Of a stretch of 64,000 nucleotides of DNA, positions 20,001 to 30,384 are shown piece by piece. Below the pieces are notes generated by a model that worked only from the letters and a program-made list of their open reading frames with translations, was not told the DNA's origin and did no database searches. Made by a program: the position numbers and the translations under genes. Numbering within the stretch: the stretch's first letter is position 1; every line of letters begins with the position of its first letter. The stretch covers positions 682,001 to 746,000 of the forward strand of contig JAEHOE010000019.1 in NCBI GenBank assembly GCA_016858145.1, in the 5' to 3' direction. Source of the stretch: Edaphochlamys debaryana. Lineage: Eukaryota; Chlorophyta; Chlorophyceae; Chlamydomonadales.

Positions 20001-23000
20001 ATCGATGCCCCCCTTGCCTCCCGTCCGCTCGGCCCGACCGCAGGCCCCGACGGCGCCGCTGCCGCTGCTGACGACGAGGGCGCCGAGGAGGGCGAGGAGG
20101 AGGAGGGCGAGGAGGGCGGCGGCGCTGCGCTGATGGAGGAGGCGCTGGAGCGTGTGGCCCAGGCCAAGCAGCTGCTGGCGGAGGCGGACGGCATGGTGCG
20201 TGCGGTGGGCTTGCTGGGGGTTGGGAGGATATGGCATTCACTCGTGGGTGACGGAGCGCACGCCCCTCGACCAGCCTCCCAACCGCCCCAACCACCTTAA
20301 GCATCCCAACCAACCCAACCGTCAACCGCCAACCGCGCAGGTCCGCGGCTACGCCCGCCGCTACGCCTTCTCCCAGGCCGACCACGACGCCACGGCCGAG
20401 CGGCTGCAGCGCCTGGAGCGGCTGATGCGGGGCGCGGGCAGCGCGGGGTTCGGGGGGCCGCGGGGCGTGGGGTCGAGCGAGGAGCTGCTGGCGGCGGCGC
20501 AGGAGGCGGGCGCCAAGCTGGCGGCGTACTACGAGATGGAGGGTGGGCGGGGGGCGGGCGGGCAGGCGGGCGGGGATCGGGCCCTCGAGGGGCTAGTACG
20601 ACAGGCGGGGGTCAGGGCTGTGTGGGTGGGGGAGACTGCGCGGGGATGCTCGCGGGTCGGGGCATGAGGGTGCAGGCCTCAGCCGGTAGTGATTGCCTAG
20701 TGGTGGACTGCCTTCTGCAGAGGGGACTGAGGGCAGCACGATAGCCCCAGCCTTTTGGGACGGCAAGGAAGTGACGAAGCCGCAAGCGCACGTCTCGACG
20801 CCCCCGCCTGCCTGCTGCCGCACCTGCCGCTCCGTCCGCAGGCCAGCGCGACGACTGGGAGGCTCAGCTGGCGGCGGCGGCCGATGAGATCCGCCGCCTG
20901 GCGCTGGAGCTGAGCGTGCGGCGGCGCGCGGCCGCGGCGGCGCTGCGTGGCGCCGTGGAGGGGTGCCTGCGGGAGCTGGCCATGGGGGGCAGCCGCTTCG
21001 ACGTGCGGATAGGTGCGAGGGGGTGGGGGAGGGAGGGGAGGGGGCGGTGGGTTGGGAGAGGGGGAGGGGAAAGTAGGACTGCGGGGGGCAGCAGAGGGGG
21101 GGCAGGGCGGGGAGGGCGGAGGGCGGGGCGCCTGAGCTGTTCCACTGCTGCTGCTGTGGGGGGCTTCTGCATCTGGGCTTGACCCCCTTGGACCGCATTC
21201 TCCGAGCGGTCGTGGTCTGGTGCCTGCGCCGCCCCACTGCTGCTGCTGTGCAACCGCTGGCACCGACCGATCGCATCCTTGCCGCCGCCGCAGGCTGGGC
21301 CGAGTCGCGTGTGGAGGGCGAGGGGCTGTACGTGGGCGAGGAGGAGGCGGAGGAGGCGGGGGTGCCGGAGCTGGGGGGCGGCACCTACGTGCTGGGGTCC
21401 CGGGGCGTGGACCAGGTGCGCTCGAGAGGGGCACGGCGGTATGGGGCTCTTGCGAGCAACGGCAAGGACTGGCAGCGCTGATCAGGGTGCCTAGAGCATT
21501 TAGACTGCCAGTAATGTACTGGTAGCTGCTGCCGCCACCCGCCCACCCACCCCTTTTTACACCTCCCCCCTTCCTGCTCCTCTCCCTCCTCCCCCCCCCT
21601 CTCCAGGTGGAGTTCCTCCTGGCCGCGGGCCCCGCGGAGCCGCTGCGCCCCCTGGCCGCGGTGGCATCGGGCGGAGAGTCGGCCCGGCTCATGCTGGCAC
21701 TCAAGGCGGCGCCAGCGCAGGCGGCGGCGGCGGCCGCGGCGGCGGCGGCGGCGGAGGGCGCCGAGGCGCTGCGCGCGCAGCACGACGCGGCGGCGGCGGC
21801 CATGGCCGGTGCGTGACGTTTTGACGCGTCATGTGCTTTGTGACTGTGCTTGCAAGTGCAGCTTTGATGGGGGCGGGGATTGACGCGTTGTTTCTGGATG
21901 GTCTGTCCGGCTGGTAGTATGGAAAGGGACTGCGAGTGATGTGGGTGCCAGATGCTGAGTGTGGCCAACCGCCAACCCAACAGGCGGCGGCGTGCCAATC
22001 ATGATCCTGGACGAGCTGGATTCTGGAATCGGCGCGCGCCTGGGCACCGCCGTGGGATCCATCTTGGCGCGCATGACGCTGCCGGGGGGTCAGGGATCCA
22101 ACAGCCAGATCATCTGCGTCACCCACCTGCCCCAGGTCAGACAGGGGGGAGGTGCCGGGCTGGGGCCCGAGGGCGAGTCTGGGCGCTTACTCTGGGTCTC
22201 AGTCGCGGGCGTGCTATCGGCCGAAGGCCGGTAGAGACCTAGCAGGGCGCCCTGGCAAGCTGGCTGGTTGCTCATCTGCCCCCACTTCACGACCCCGTGG
22301 ACCATGACCTCCCCTTTCCCTTCCACTGACCGTCCCTACCCCATGCTTCCCTGCATCCCCTCCATCCCAGGTGGCATGCTACGCCTCCCACCACATGATC
22401 GTTCAGAAGGAGGCGCGGCCCGTGCCGGCGCCCGCCGCCGCTGCCGCCACCTCGCTGGCCTCGGCGGGCTCCGAGGCCGACGACGCCCCGGCGGCGCCTG
22501 CTGCCGCCCCTGCCGCCGCCGTCGCCAGCCGAGTGACGACCACTTTCAAGGCCCTGCGGGGTTTTCCGGAGCGATGCGACGAGGTGGCGGCAATGCTGGG
22601 TGAGCACCCTGGGTGAAAGGGCGGATAGAAGAGGGAACGGGTTTTAGGGTAGAGGAGGTGTGGTGAATACGTCAAGCGAAGGGAAAAGGTCTTTGCTGGA
22701 TGCGGGGGAAGCCTTCAACGCCCTGTCCCGCCGTCCGTCACGTGTGCAGGCCTGGACCGTACGGTGGCGGAGGACATGCTCCGTACGGCACAGAACCAGG
22801 TGGCCGCCATGTACGGCAGTGCCCTGTACGGCGGCGCCACCTCGGTCGCCGGCGCTTCGGGTGCCGCTGGCGGCTCCTTTGCCCCGCAACCGCGGTCGTC
22901 ACCCGGGCCGGCGGCCGGCGCCGCTGCCAGCGGCCGCAACCGCAGCGGCGGCGGCGGTGGCTCCCCAGCGCCCTTCGTCGTCAACCTGGCCCCCGCCATG

Positions 23001-24718
23001 CCCGTCATGCCCGTCACGCCTGGAGATGAGGACGCCGACGGCGCCTCCGCCATCACCGGCAGCGCCGCCGCTGCCGCCGCCGCCAACGCGACCTTCGCGG
23101 CGGCGGCAGCCGCCGCCGCCAGCGGATCTGGCCATGAGTCGGACGGAGCAATCGATGACGCGGAGCTGTCGGCCCAACTGCTGGCGGGCGTCGAGGCGGC
23201 GGCGATGCAGCACCTCGCACGCATGACTCAGCACGCCAAGGCAGCGGCGGCTGCCGCCGCCGTCGCGCGCGACTCGACGCTGGCCGCCGCCGGTGAGGCG
23301 GCGGCGACGGCGACGACGCCGGGCATGCTGACGGCGGGGGTGCTGGCGGCGATGGGGACGATGGCGGGAACCGTGGCGGTGGCGGGAACGGTGGCGGGGT
23401 CGATGGCGGATACTGTGACGGCGATGCTGACGCCGCAGGGCAAGCCAGGGCAGGACCCGGCGGCGCCGCCAGCGGCGGCGGCGGAAGGTGGGGACCCGGC
23501 GGCGGCGCCGCCAGCGGCGGCGGCAGGGGCATCCTGGCCGATGGAGTTTGCGTCCGCGGCGGCCAAGGGGATGAAGGAGGTGGCGGTGGGGGCGGCGGCG
23601 ACGCTGTCGCCGCAAGCAGCAGCGTCGGTGGCAGCGGCCGCGGAGGCGGCAGTTGACCTGTTTGAGGCCGCCGCCGCCGTGCCGGTCCCCGCCGCGGAGC
23701 GTGTGCCGGCCGAGGTGGCGGCAGCGCGGGAGGCCGAGGCGCTCCTCGCCAGCGTTGCCGCCGCCGCTGACGCCCTGGGCCGAGGCGAGATGCCCAACGT
23801 CACCCTGCCGGGAGCTCCTGCCGCCGCCGCCGCCGCTGCGCCGGAGGCCGCTGCCGCTACCATGGCGGGTGCTGAGGACGAGCAGGCGGCGGCTGCGCCC
23901 CTGCGCCGCCACTCGCCGCTGCCGTACAACTTCGGCAACCTGGCGGAGGAGTCGGGCAGCTCGTCCGACGACGATGCAGTGGCGGCGTCGTACATGGCCC
24001 TGGAGCACGGCGGCGTCGTACAGACGGATTCATCCTTGGTTGCAGGATCCAGTGGCCACGACCGCCTCAGCTCCGTCGAGGAGCCGCCGCAGCACAACAC
24101 CATGCCGTACGATGCGCCGTACGACGCCAGCGCGTCGCAGCTGCACGACACGGGCGATTACTCATCCACCGTCACTGACTACTCGGCGGCGCTCTCGTCC
24201 TCGTCGTACTTGTACAACGCCCACGTGGGCGCGTCGGGCGGGCGATTCGTCAATGTGCCGCTGGGGCATGAGAACGAGTTCAAAGAGGTGCGGACTGGCC
24301 TGTTTAAAAGGGACATGGAAATGCATGGGGCTTGCGGAGAGACGGCATAGGAACGTCTAGGGCCAGAGGTGCGGACGCGCATGGGTGAAAGGGGCGGGTG
24401 AGCGCATGCGACACGCGGCGAAACAGAGAGACGCAAACCACGCTGTCCTCCGGGGTGGCATATGGGTCGAGGGACAGGGGAGCCGTGGAGCCTTCCCACC
24501 TCCCTTCCCACCGAACCCCTCCTGAACCCCGAAACACACCCCAAATCCCCACCCCCACCCCCACCCTACCCCGCTTATAAGCTTCAAACAACCCCCACCC
24601 TACCCCCCAGATGTTCTCCGACATCATGGCCTTCACTCGGGAGGACTACGCGGGGGAGGCCATGCGCTCGCATGAGGCCAACCTGTGGAGGGCGCTGAGG
24701 GACTCGGGCCTGGCCTGA
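17041..24718 (+). CDS. RECN: RecN-family DNA repair ATPase with long C-terminal extension
   Basis: Sixteen in-phase exons (17041-18036, 18229-18270, 18423-18599, 18761-18910, 19099-19254, 19387-19452, 19670-19829, 20044-20195, 20341-20542, 20842-21012, 21294-21415, 21607-21808, 21984-22135, 22371-22599, 22750-24287, 24611-24718) give 1,540 residues; bacterial RecN has about 550. Walker A is GESGSGKS (323-330); RecN-type blocks include FLNGAASSLRLLRELGAQLV and DTNGQHSSQSL; the ABC signature is VASGGESARLMLALK (SGGE at 819-822); Walker B is IMILDELDSGIG (about 871-882); then ICVTHLPQVACYASHH. RecN proteins are SMC-like ATPases in double-strand break repair. The N-terminal about 290 residues are Ala/Pro/Ser-rich with a His-rich patch and could include an organelle transit peptide (inference). 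After the RecN fold (about residue 1020) come some 520 residues, mostly Ala-rich, ending in a well-formed segment, FSDIMAFTREDYAGEAMRSH. Confidence 0.85.
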
Positions 24719-25648
24719 GGGGGCGCTGCAGCAGAGGGCAAGGAGGGTGTCCGACGGGCGACCCGGCGGGTCTAGGCGCTGAACGGCCATCAACCGTCAA
24801 CCGAGTCGGCGAGCCGGTTGGTGCCGACAGCTCCAATCACGGAGCCCTCACTCCGGTCCTCGAGGGGCCCGCCCTGCACACCCACAGCAGCAGGGCGGTG
24901 GGGGCGGCCAGTGTTCGTGGCGGCTTGCCGGTGGCATGGCCAGCGGGGTCAGGGGGCAAAGGGCTGGCGTAGGGCCCCACAGCAGCAGGGCCGCGGGGTG
25001 GGCATGGCGGCGTTGCGCCCGGCCCGGCTGGGACCTGAGTGGCCGCTTGCTGGCGTGCTAGTGGCATGCCCGGGGGGGTCGTCGGCGCGTGAGGCCTTGC
25101 GTTAGAGCAGCAGGGGTCGAGCGCTGCGGCGGTGCGACCGGTCTTTTCACGGGCCGGTTGTGCCCCCTTTGGAGGGCATTTGAGACTGCATGGTGGCGGC
25201 GTAGTATTAGGGAGCTGCCTGGTATGCCTAGCGGGGCGGTCGGCACGGTTGCGGGAGATGGGGCAATGGGGGGCGCAGGGATTCGTGGAGTGGAAGGGTC
25301 TGGGCCTGCCTGCGAGCCCAGCCTGCGTGGGCGCGGGTGGCCGGTGGGGAGGGGATGCGTGGGATTTGTGTGTGCAATTGGCAGGAGGTGGAGATGTGAG
25401 CGCTTGGCGTTGGTTCAGAGTGCGCCCGCTTGAGGATGTGAGGCGCGTGCGTTGCTGTACAAGTTGCGTGGAGGCGAGTAGCGAGTGGGACCGAAGCAGC
25501 CGGATGGGTTGCCAGTTGTGGGGTTTGTATCCGTTGCGGCTGAGCACGACAGGCAGACCACCGGCATAAAGGGAATTGTGTGCCATTTCTGCCAGAAGCG
25601 TCCTGTTGTCTGTCAAGCAGTGTATGAGGGTCTATATGTTCTGTCGGC

Positions 25649-25676
25649 TGTAAGCAGAGTGCAGCTGCAGCTGTAA
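25649..25676 (+). terminator. Two TGTAA polyadenylation signals downstream of RecN
   Basis: TGTAA at 25649-25653 and again at 25672-25676, some 930 nt after the RecN stop. They are the first strong candidates I see on the plus strand. Confidence 0.4.
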
Positions 25677-25890
25677 TTGCGTGTGCGAGGTCTAGTTGCG
25701 GCGGTGTGCCGAGGGGCGGGCTGTCCGTCGACAGGTGTACAATGAGCGAGTGCCCAGTGCGGGCGCCTTGGTCTAGATGGATTAAGTCCGGTTGTGTGGA
25801 GTTGCAGCTCTTGGGTTACGCATGGCGGCCGCCGCGCCGGTCCAGACTGCGTTAATGCAGGTCAGGGCCCTATCTTGCATAGCGTCAGCG

Positions 25891-25895
25891 TTACA
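25891..25895 (-). terminator. TGTAA polyadenylation signal of the Cys-module gene
   Basis: TTACA on the plus strand, about 430 nt past the stop at 26327. Confidence 0.45.
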
Positions 25896-26326
25896 GGGGA
25901 CGAGGTGAAGCGTTGTTGGCGTCGCCTTGCATGCGCGCATGTAAAGCCCCGCCCCGCCCCACCCCAGATCCTGTCTCTCCCCCTCCCCCGGCGCAACCCC
26001 ACGTCCATTGTCCCGGATGGCATGCAACACCACCGCCAATGCGTGCCTACTTACGTGCCCACCAGCTCGCGCATCCATCCATGCAACCACTGATGCCAAC
26101 TAGACATGGCAAAACTTGAACCGGTTGAGAGGCATATACCGATAACGGCACACCGACAGACAACAACGACAAACAGCTCAACGGAAACGAATACCAATAC
26201 GGAAGTTGCCACCACAAATACACAGGCAGCGTGGCAGCACGGGTTGACTAGCGAGGTGAGGGCCAGGAGAGGCCTGAAGCCCACGCCGGTCCCCCACTGC
26301 TTCAGTGTGCTTATCAGCCTCAGTGC

Positions 26327-29277
26327 CTAGCGCTTCAGCACAGCGGCGGCAGGGACGGGAGCGGGCTTGGCGGCAGCGGCAGCAGGCGCGGCGGCTGGGA
26401 CAGCAGCAGGCTTGGCGGCAGCAGCGGCAGGCACGGCGGCAGGGACGGCAGCGGCGGCAGGCTTGGGGGTGGCGGCGGGGACAGCAGCCGCGGCAGCGGG
26501 CACGGCGGCGGGCTTCGCGGCCAGGACAGAGGCGGCGGCGAGCTTGGGCAGGGCGGCGGGCTTGGGTGTGGGCGCGGGCACTGTGACGGAGGTCTTGGTG
26601 GAGCATCCCTCGGCGAAGGCCACATTGGGGGCGCAGCACACCGCCTCGCTGGCGTACACGCCCCAGCCTGGGCGGGTGAAGGGACGGCAGGTATCGGGGT
26701 GGTGCGGGGTGGTGCCGTGTGCCCCTCAGGGTGGCGCTCACATTACAAGTCTGGGATACAGGGCCGATGGGTCCGGACGCAGCCCACGCATCTCCCGCCC
26801 TCCGTGCTCCTCCCCCCCACCCCGCCCGCTCACCCCGGTTGCACATGGCCACGTCATCACTCATGACGCACGTGCGGGTGGGCCAGTAGGAGCCGACCTG
26901 TGGGCGGGGGGCGGGCGGGCGGGGCAGGCCGGCAGACCAGTTGCGAGGGGCTCAGCAGAGTGCCGTGCCGTGTGCGTTTGATGAGCCAAGCGTGCCACAC
27001 CGCTTTGCCCCCAATCCTTCCCTACTCTAGGGCCTTGGATACCTCTGTGGCCCCTTCCCTTCCGATCTGCGTTCTCCCCTTCCCAACCCTCCCCCGCCCC
27101 ACCCCGCCCCACCATGAAGCAGGGCGTGGGCGGCGCCGAGGGGCTGCAGCCCTCAGAGAAGGCGCCCCCCTTGGCGCAGCAGGCGGCCTTGGAGGGGAAG
27201 GCCTGGATGCCGTTACCTACACGCACATGGGGTGGAGTGAGATTGGGGAGAGGTAGTCAGCGCAAGCAGCGGCAGGCAGAGCAAAGTGTCAACTACGAGC
27301 AAAGTGTCGGTCGGGGATGGGACTGCAAACCGCGGTCTGGACCTCTTCCGTCCGTCCACCCCAGAACGTCACCGTGCGGCACTCACCAACGCCGCAGAGT
27401 GTGCGGCTCTCGCGGCAGAGGCGCGAGGGGAAGTAGGTGTCCACCACCCAGCAGGGCTCCGCGGAGGGGGGCGGCGGGGGCGCGCAACCGTCCGGGAAGG
27501 CCACGCCGGGGGCGCAGCACACGGCCTGGGAGCCGTACACGCCGCTGCCTGGGGGTTGTAGAGGGGACACATGGCGGGCGGGTTGAGATGGAGGGCGGCA
27601 GAGGCGCAGGGCAGGCGGGGGCTTGCTGCATTCCACCCCAAAGCCCAGAGCTCTCCCTCACACCCGCTCCAGCGCTGCCCCCACGCCTAGACCCGCCCCT
27701 CACCCTGGAGGCAGCGCCGGTCGTCGCGGATGCAGGTGCGGGTCACGGTGCTCTCAACCACCCAGCACTCGCTGGGCCTGCGGGGGGTCCAGGCGTGTGG
27801 CGGACGGCGGACGGCGACGTGAGAGCACGCGAGGTCAGCGGGGCCCCCACAGTAAACAGTGCGATACCAGGTCCACGCTATGTCCTGGCGTTGCATCCAC
27901 GGGGCATGCGCACGCATGAGGTCCCAACCCGAACGCTGGCCAAGACCCTGCTGCCCGAACACCCACCGCACGCTGCAGCCGTCGGGGAAAGCGGCGCCGG
28001 CGGTGCAGCAGACGTCTTGGCTCTGCCACACTCCCCAGCCTGTCCGAAGGGGGGCGGATCAGCGGATGCACTGGGGTCAGGAGCTGAATTACACGGTCCC
28101 TAGGCCCCACCCCCACCCCCACCACTTGCCACCGCTCCAGCCTCCAGCGTTTGCGTGCTTGGTCAGGATGCGATGTTACAATAGGAACCAGCTCCGAGCC
28201 GAGGCTGAGAGAGGTTAAGCGTGTAGCGCCACCTACCGGGTATGGCCCTCCCATACCAGCACCACCCTAGCAACAGCCAACTGTAGGTCGTTGAACCACT
28301 GCTAGGGGGTCGCCACCCTGGGGCTTGTCCCCGCCTGGCTATCCAGGCCATGGACCGCAGTTGGCCCTGTTACACGGACACCCTACCGCACCCCCGTCAG
28401 AACCCGTACTTCATCCAGCCCTCACCCTCATAGAACCTTATGTCCGCCCCCTTGCACCACTGGGGCTGCAGCCGCTTGGCACGCAGGACTTCGAAGATAC
28501 CCTGCCGCTCCTTCCGCATTGCCCGTCCGAGGGCAGTGAGGTAGGGCGCGACTATCACCCCCGTCGCCGCGCGCACCTCCTTAGCCACCCTCAGCACCGA
28601 AGCCCGCTGGCGGGGCGTCACCCCCAGCACGACATTCCAGCCCCCCTCCCCCTTCCAGCTCCGCTGCACCGACGCACTTAGTGCTGCCCCGTCCGAAGGC
28701 CCTAGTCCAGACAGGAGCTGAGTTTCACCGTCCCTAGGCCGCAGCCCCCCTCGCGTCTCCCGCCAACGCCCCCCTCCATCGCTCCAGCCCCCAGCACCGC
28801 CCCGCCGTCCCAGCCCCGACCCACCCCGTGTGCAGATCTCTGGCGCACACTCGGCCCTGCAGGTCTTGAAGGGCCAGTAGTCGGCCACCAGGTAGCAAGG
28901 CGCAGCGCAGTCGGCGGCGGGGGCGGGCGGCACCGAGGGCGCCGCGGCGGCGGTGGCAGTGGGCGTTACGGGCGCAGCAGCTACGGACGAGAGGAGGGAG
29001 GGAGGGCAAGGGTCGCGGGCAAACACTGAGAAGAAAGCGAGCCTTAGCCCGGCGCCAAGCCGCTCAGGACAGCACCCTCACAACCAGCCGAGCCTCCGCA
29101 TGCGTGCGCGCCGGGTCTGCACCTCCTGCCGCGCCCAGGGTCGCCCTTGCCCGGCCCTTACAGCCCCACAGCCCCCCCCTCACCCTGTGGCGCTACGGCG
29201 GGCGCCGCGTGGGCACACGAGGCCAGGAGGACCAGCAGCGCAGCGGCTGCCGCGAGGGAGGCCGCCGGGGGGCCCAT
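26327..29277 (-). CDS. Secreted protein with four Cys-rich modules and an Ala/Pro/Lys tail
   Basis: Eight in-phase exons (29277-29184, 28980-28825, 28039-27967, 27777-27704, 27548-27387, 27216-27113, 26897-26834, 26667-26327) give 355 residues. Residues 1-24 are a signal peptide (MGPPAASLAAAAALLVLLAS). Four modules follow, at about 60-106, 112-155, 165-211 and 219-265. Each has an aromatic-hydrophobic start after Cys (CYLVADYWP, CWVVESTVT, CWVVDTYFP, CFMVGSYWP), two or three further Cys, then a half such as GSQAVCCAPGVAFPDGC. The second half always carries CC and ends in GC, so each module has six or seven cysteines. In every module an intron interrupts a glycine codon after its first base, just before the GWGV/GSGV part. 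The tail (about 270-355) is repeated A, P and K. I do not recognise a named domain; a wall or matrix role is inferred. Confidence 0.8.
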
Positions 29278-30384
29278 GGCTGCTGGCTGCGTGGCGCAGG
29301 CGGGGGAAGTGGTGCGGGAGACTGTCGAGTGGGCTGCTGCTGAGCGGTGGTGGCGGTGTTGCAGGCTAGGGAGGCAAGGGGGAAGCGGCGACGCGGCTTA
29401 AGGCAGCGCCGGGGAGATACGTTGTGCGGATGAAAGGTGGCGGGCTGCCGGTCCTCTCAGATGGCGTTATGCCGCTGAGCCAGCTGCAGGCTTTTGAGGC
29501 GACTGCAGCTGCAAGCGCCGCACAGGTTCGGCCCGCTTCCGCATTCCTGGCGCGCAGGTTCCGTGGCCAAAGAAGAGAGCTGGGAGCTGGATGTGAAGCC
29601 GCTGGGTTCCGCCCTCAGGAGCCGCCGCCCCGGACCTCTGCCGTCTCACTGGGTCGCGAAAGAGCAAAGCTCAGATGAGAAGTCGTCTGGCTGTCCCGTG
29701 CTGCAGCGGGCTGCGGAGCGCCGCCGTGGGTCGAGGCGCCTGCGACTGACCCCTGGGGCGAGTCCGGCCGCCGTCCAGTCTGTCCGGAGAGTCCTTTGTT
29801 CGCCCTTCACACAGGCAGCTCCTCAGCCTCCTTCCCCAACCTCAAGCGCAACGGGGTTATTGTAGACATCGAGGCGTCGTGCAGTGGTGACAAGCAAAGG
29901 CAAAGGCACACCGGTTGTGCCTGGCATCGCGGGGGAGCGAGGGGTGAGGGGTTGGACGGCCAGGTCGGCACGGCCCCGTTGGCCGTCTTGCCGCTCAAGC
30001 TCCGTGCTGCGCATACACAGAGTATCAAGTACATAATGTAACGGGACCCCTTTGACCGAGAGCCCAGACAGATGCAGGCCGTGTTGGGAATCGCGGGTGA
30101 GCTGTGTGCACACTTGACGAGCTTTTATTTTGCTAGCTGCTAACGCTACCATGCATATGCGTGCACAGCGAGATCGATCGACGCAGCACGACAGCTCGCG
30201 AGCGCACTGCACGGCCCGCAGCCGTGGTCGCTCCAGCGGAGCCTATGCGATGCACAACAGGTATGAGCTCGATGACTATGCGTGGTGTAATCAAACGACC
30301 GTCGTGTGCGGGTCCTGCTCTCGCCTTCGGGACCATCCTCGCTGCCCCACTGCTCGCCGTGCCGCCTTCTCCCTGTCGCTACAG
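29278..30384. other. Divergent 5' region between the Cys-module gene and the SMG8-like gene
   Basis: Must contain both promoters and, probably, the missing first exon or exons of the SMG8-like gene. A stretch at 30151-30260 starts with ATG and ends at a possible GT donor (30261), but its phase does not fit the next exon, so I left it out. Confidence 0.5.

Larger units (their letters stand above)
24719..26326. other. Convergent 3' region between RecN and the Cys-module gene
   Basis: Holds the 3' ends of two genes pointing at each other. Around 24885-25110 a degenerate element built on AGCAGCAGGGC followed by GGTGGGC/GGGGC words recurs about three times. No exon recognised. Confidence 0.6.

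Noticed and set aside
22640..22655. TTTTAGGG telomere-type octamer
   Set aside because: A single unit in a RecN intron, not an array.
22899..24008. Long minus-strand Arg/His-rich frame opposite the RecN extension
   Set aside because: Composition reflects the complement of Ala/Gly codons (GCC/GGC); no domain and no splice logic.
30151..30260. Possible first exon of SMG8 beginning MHMRAQRDRS
   Set aside because: It would end in phase 2 while the next exon requires phase 0, and the text does not resemble the SMG8 N-terminus.
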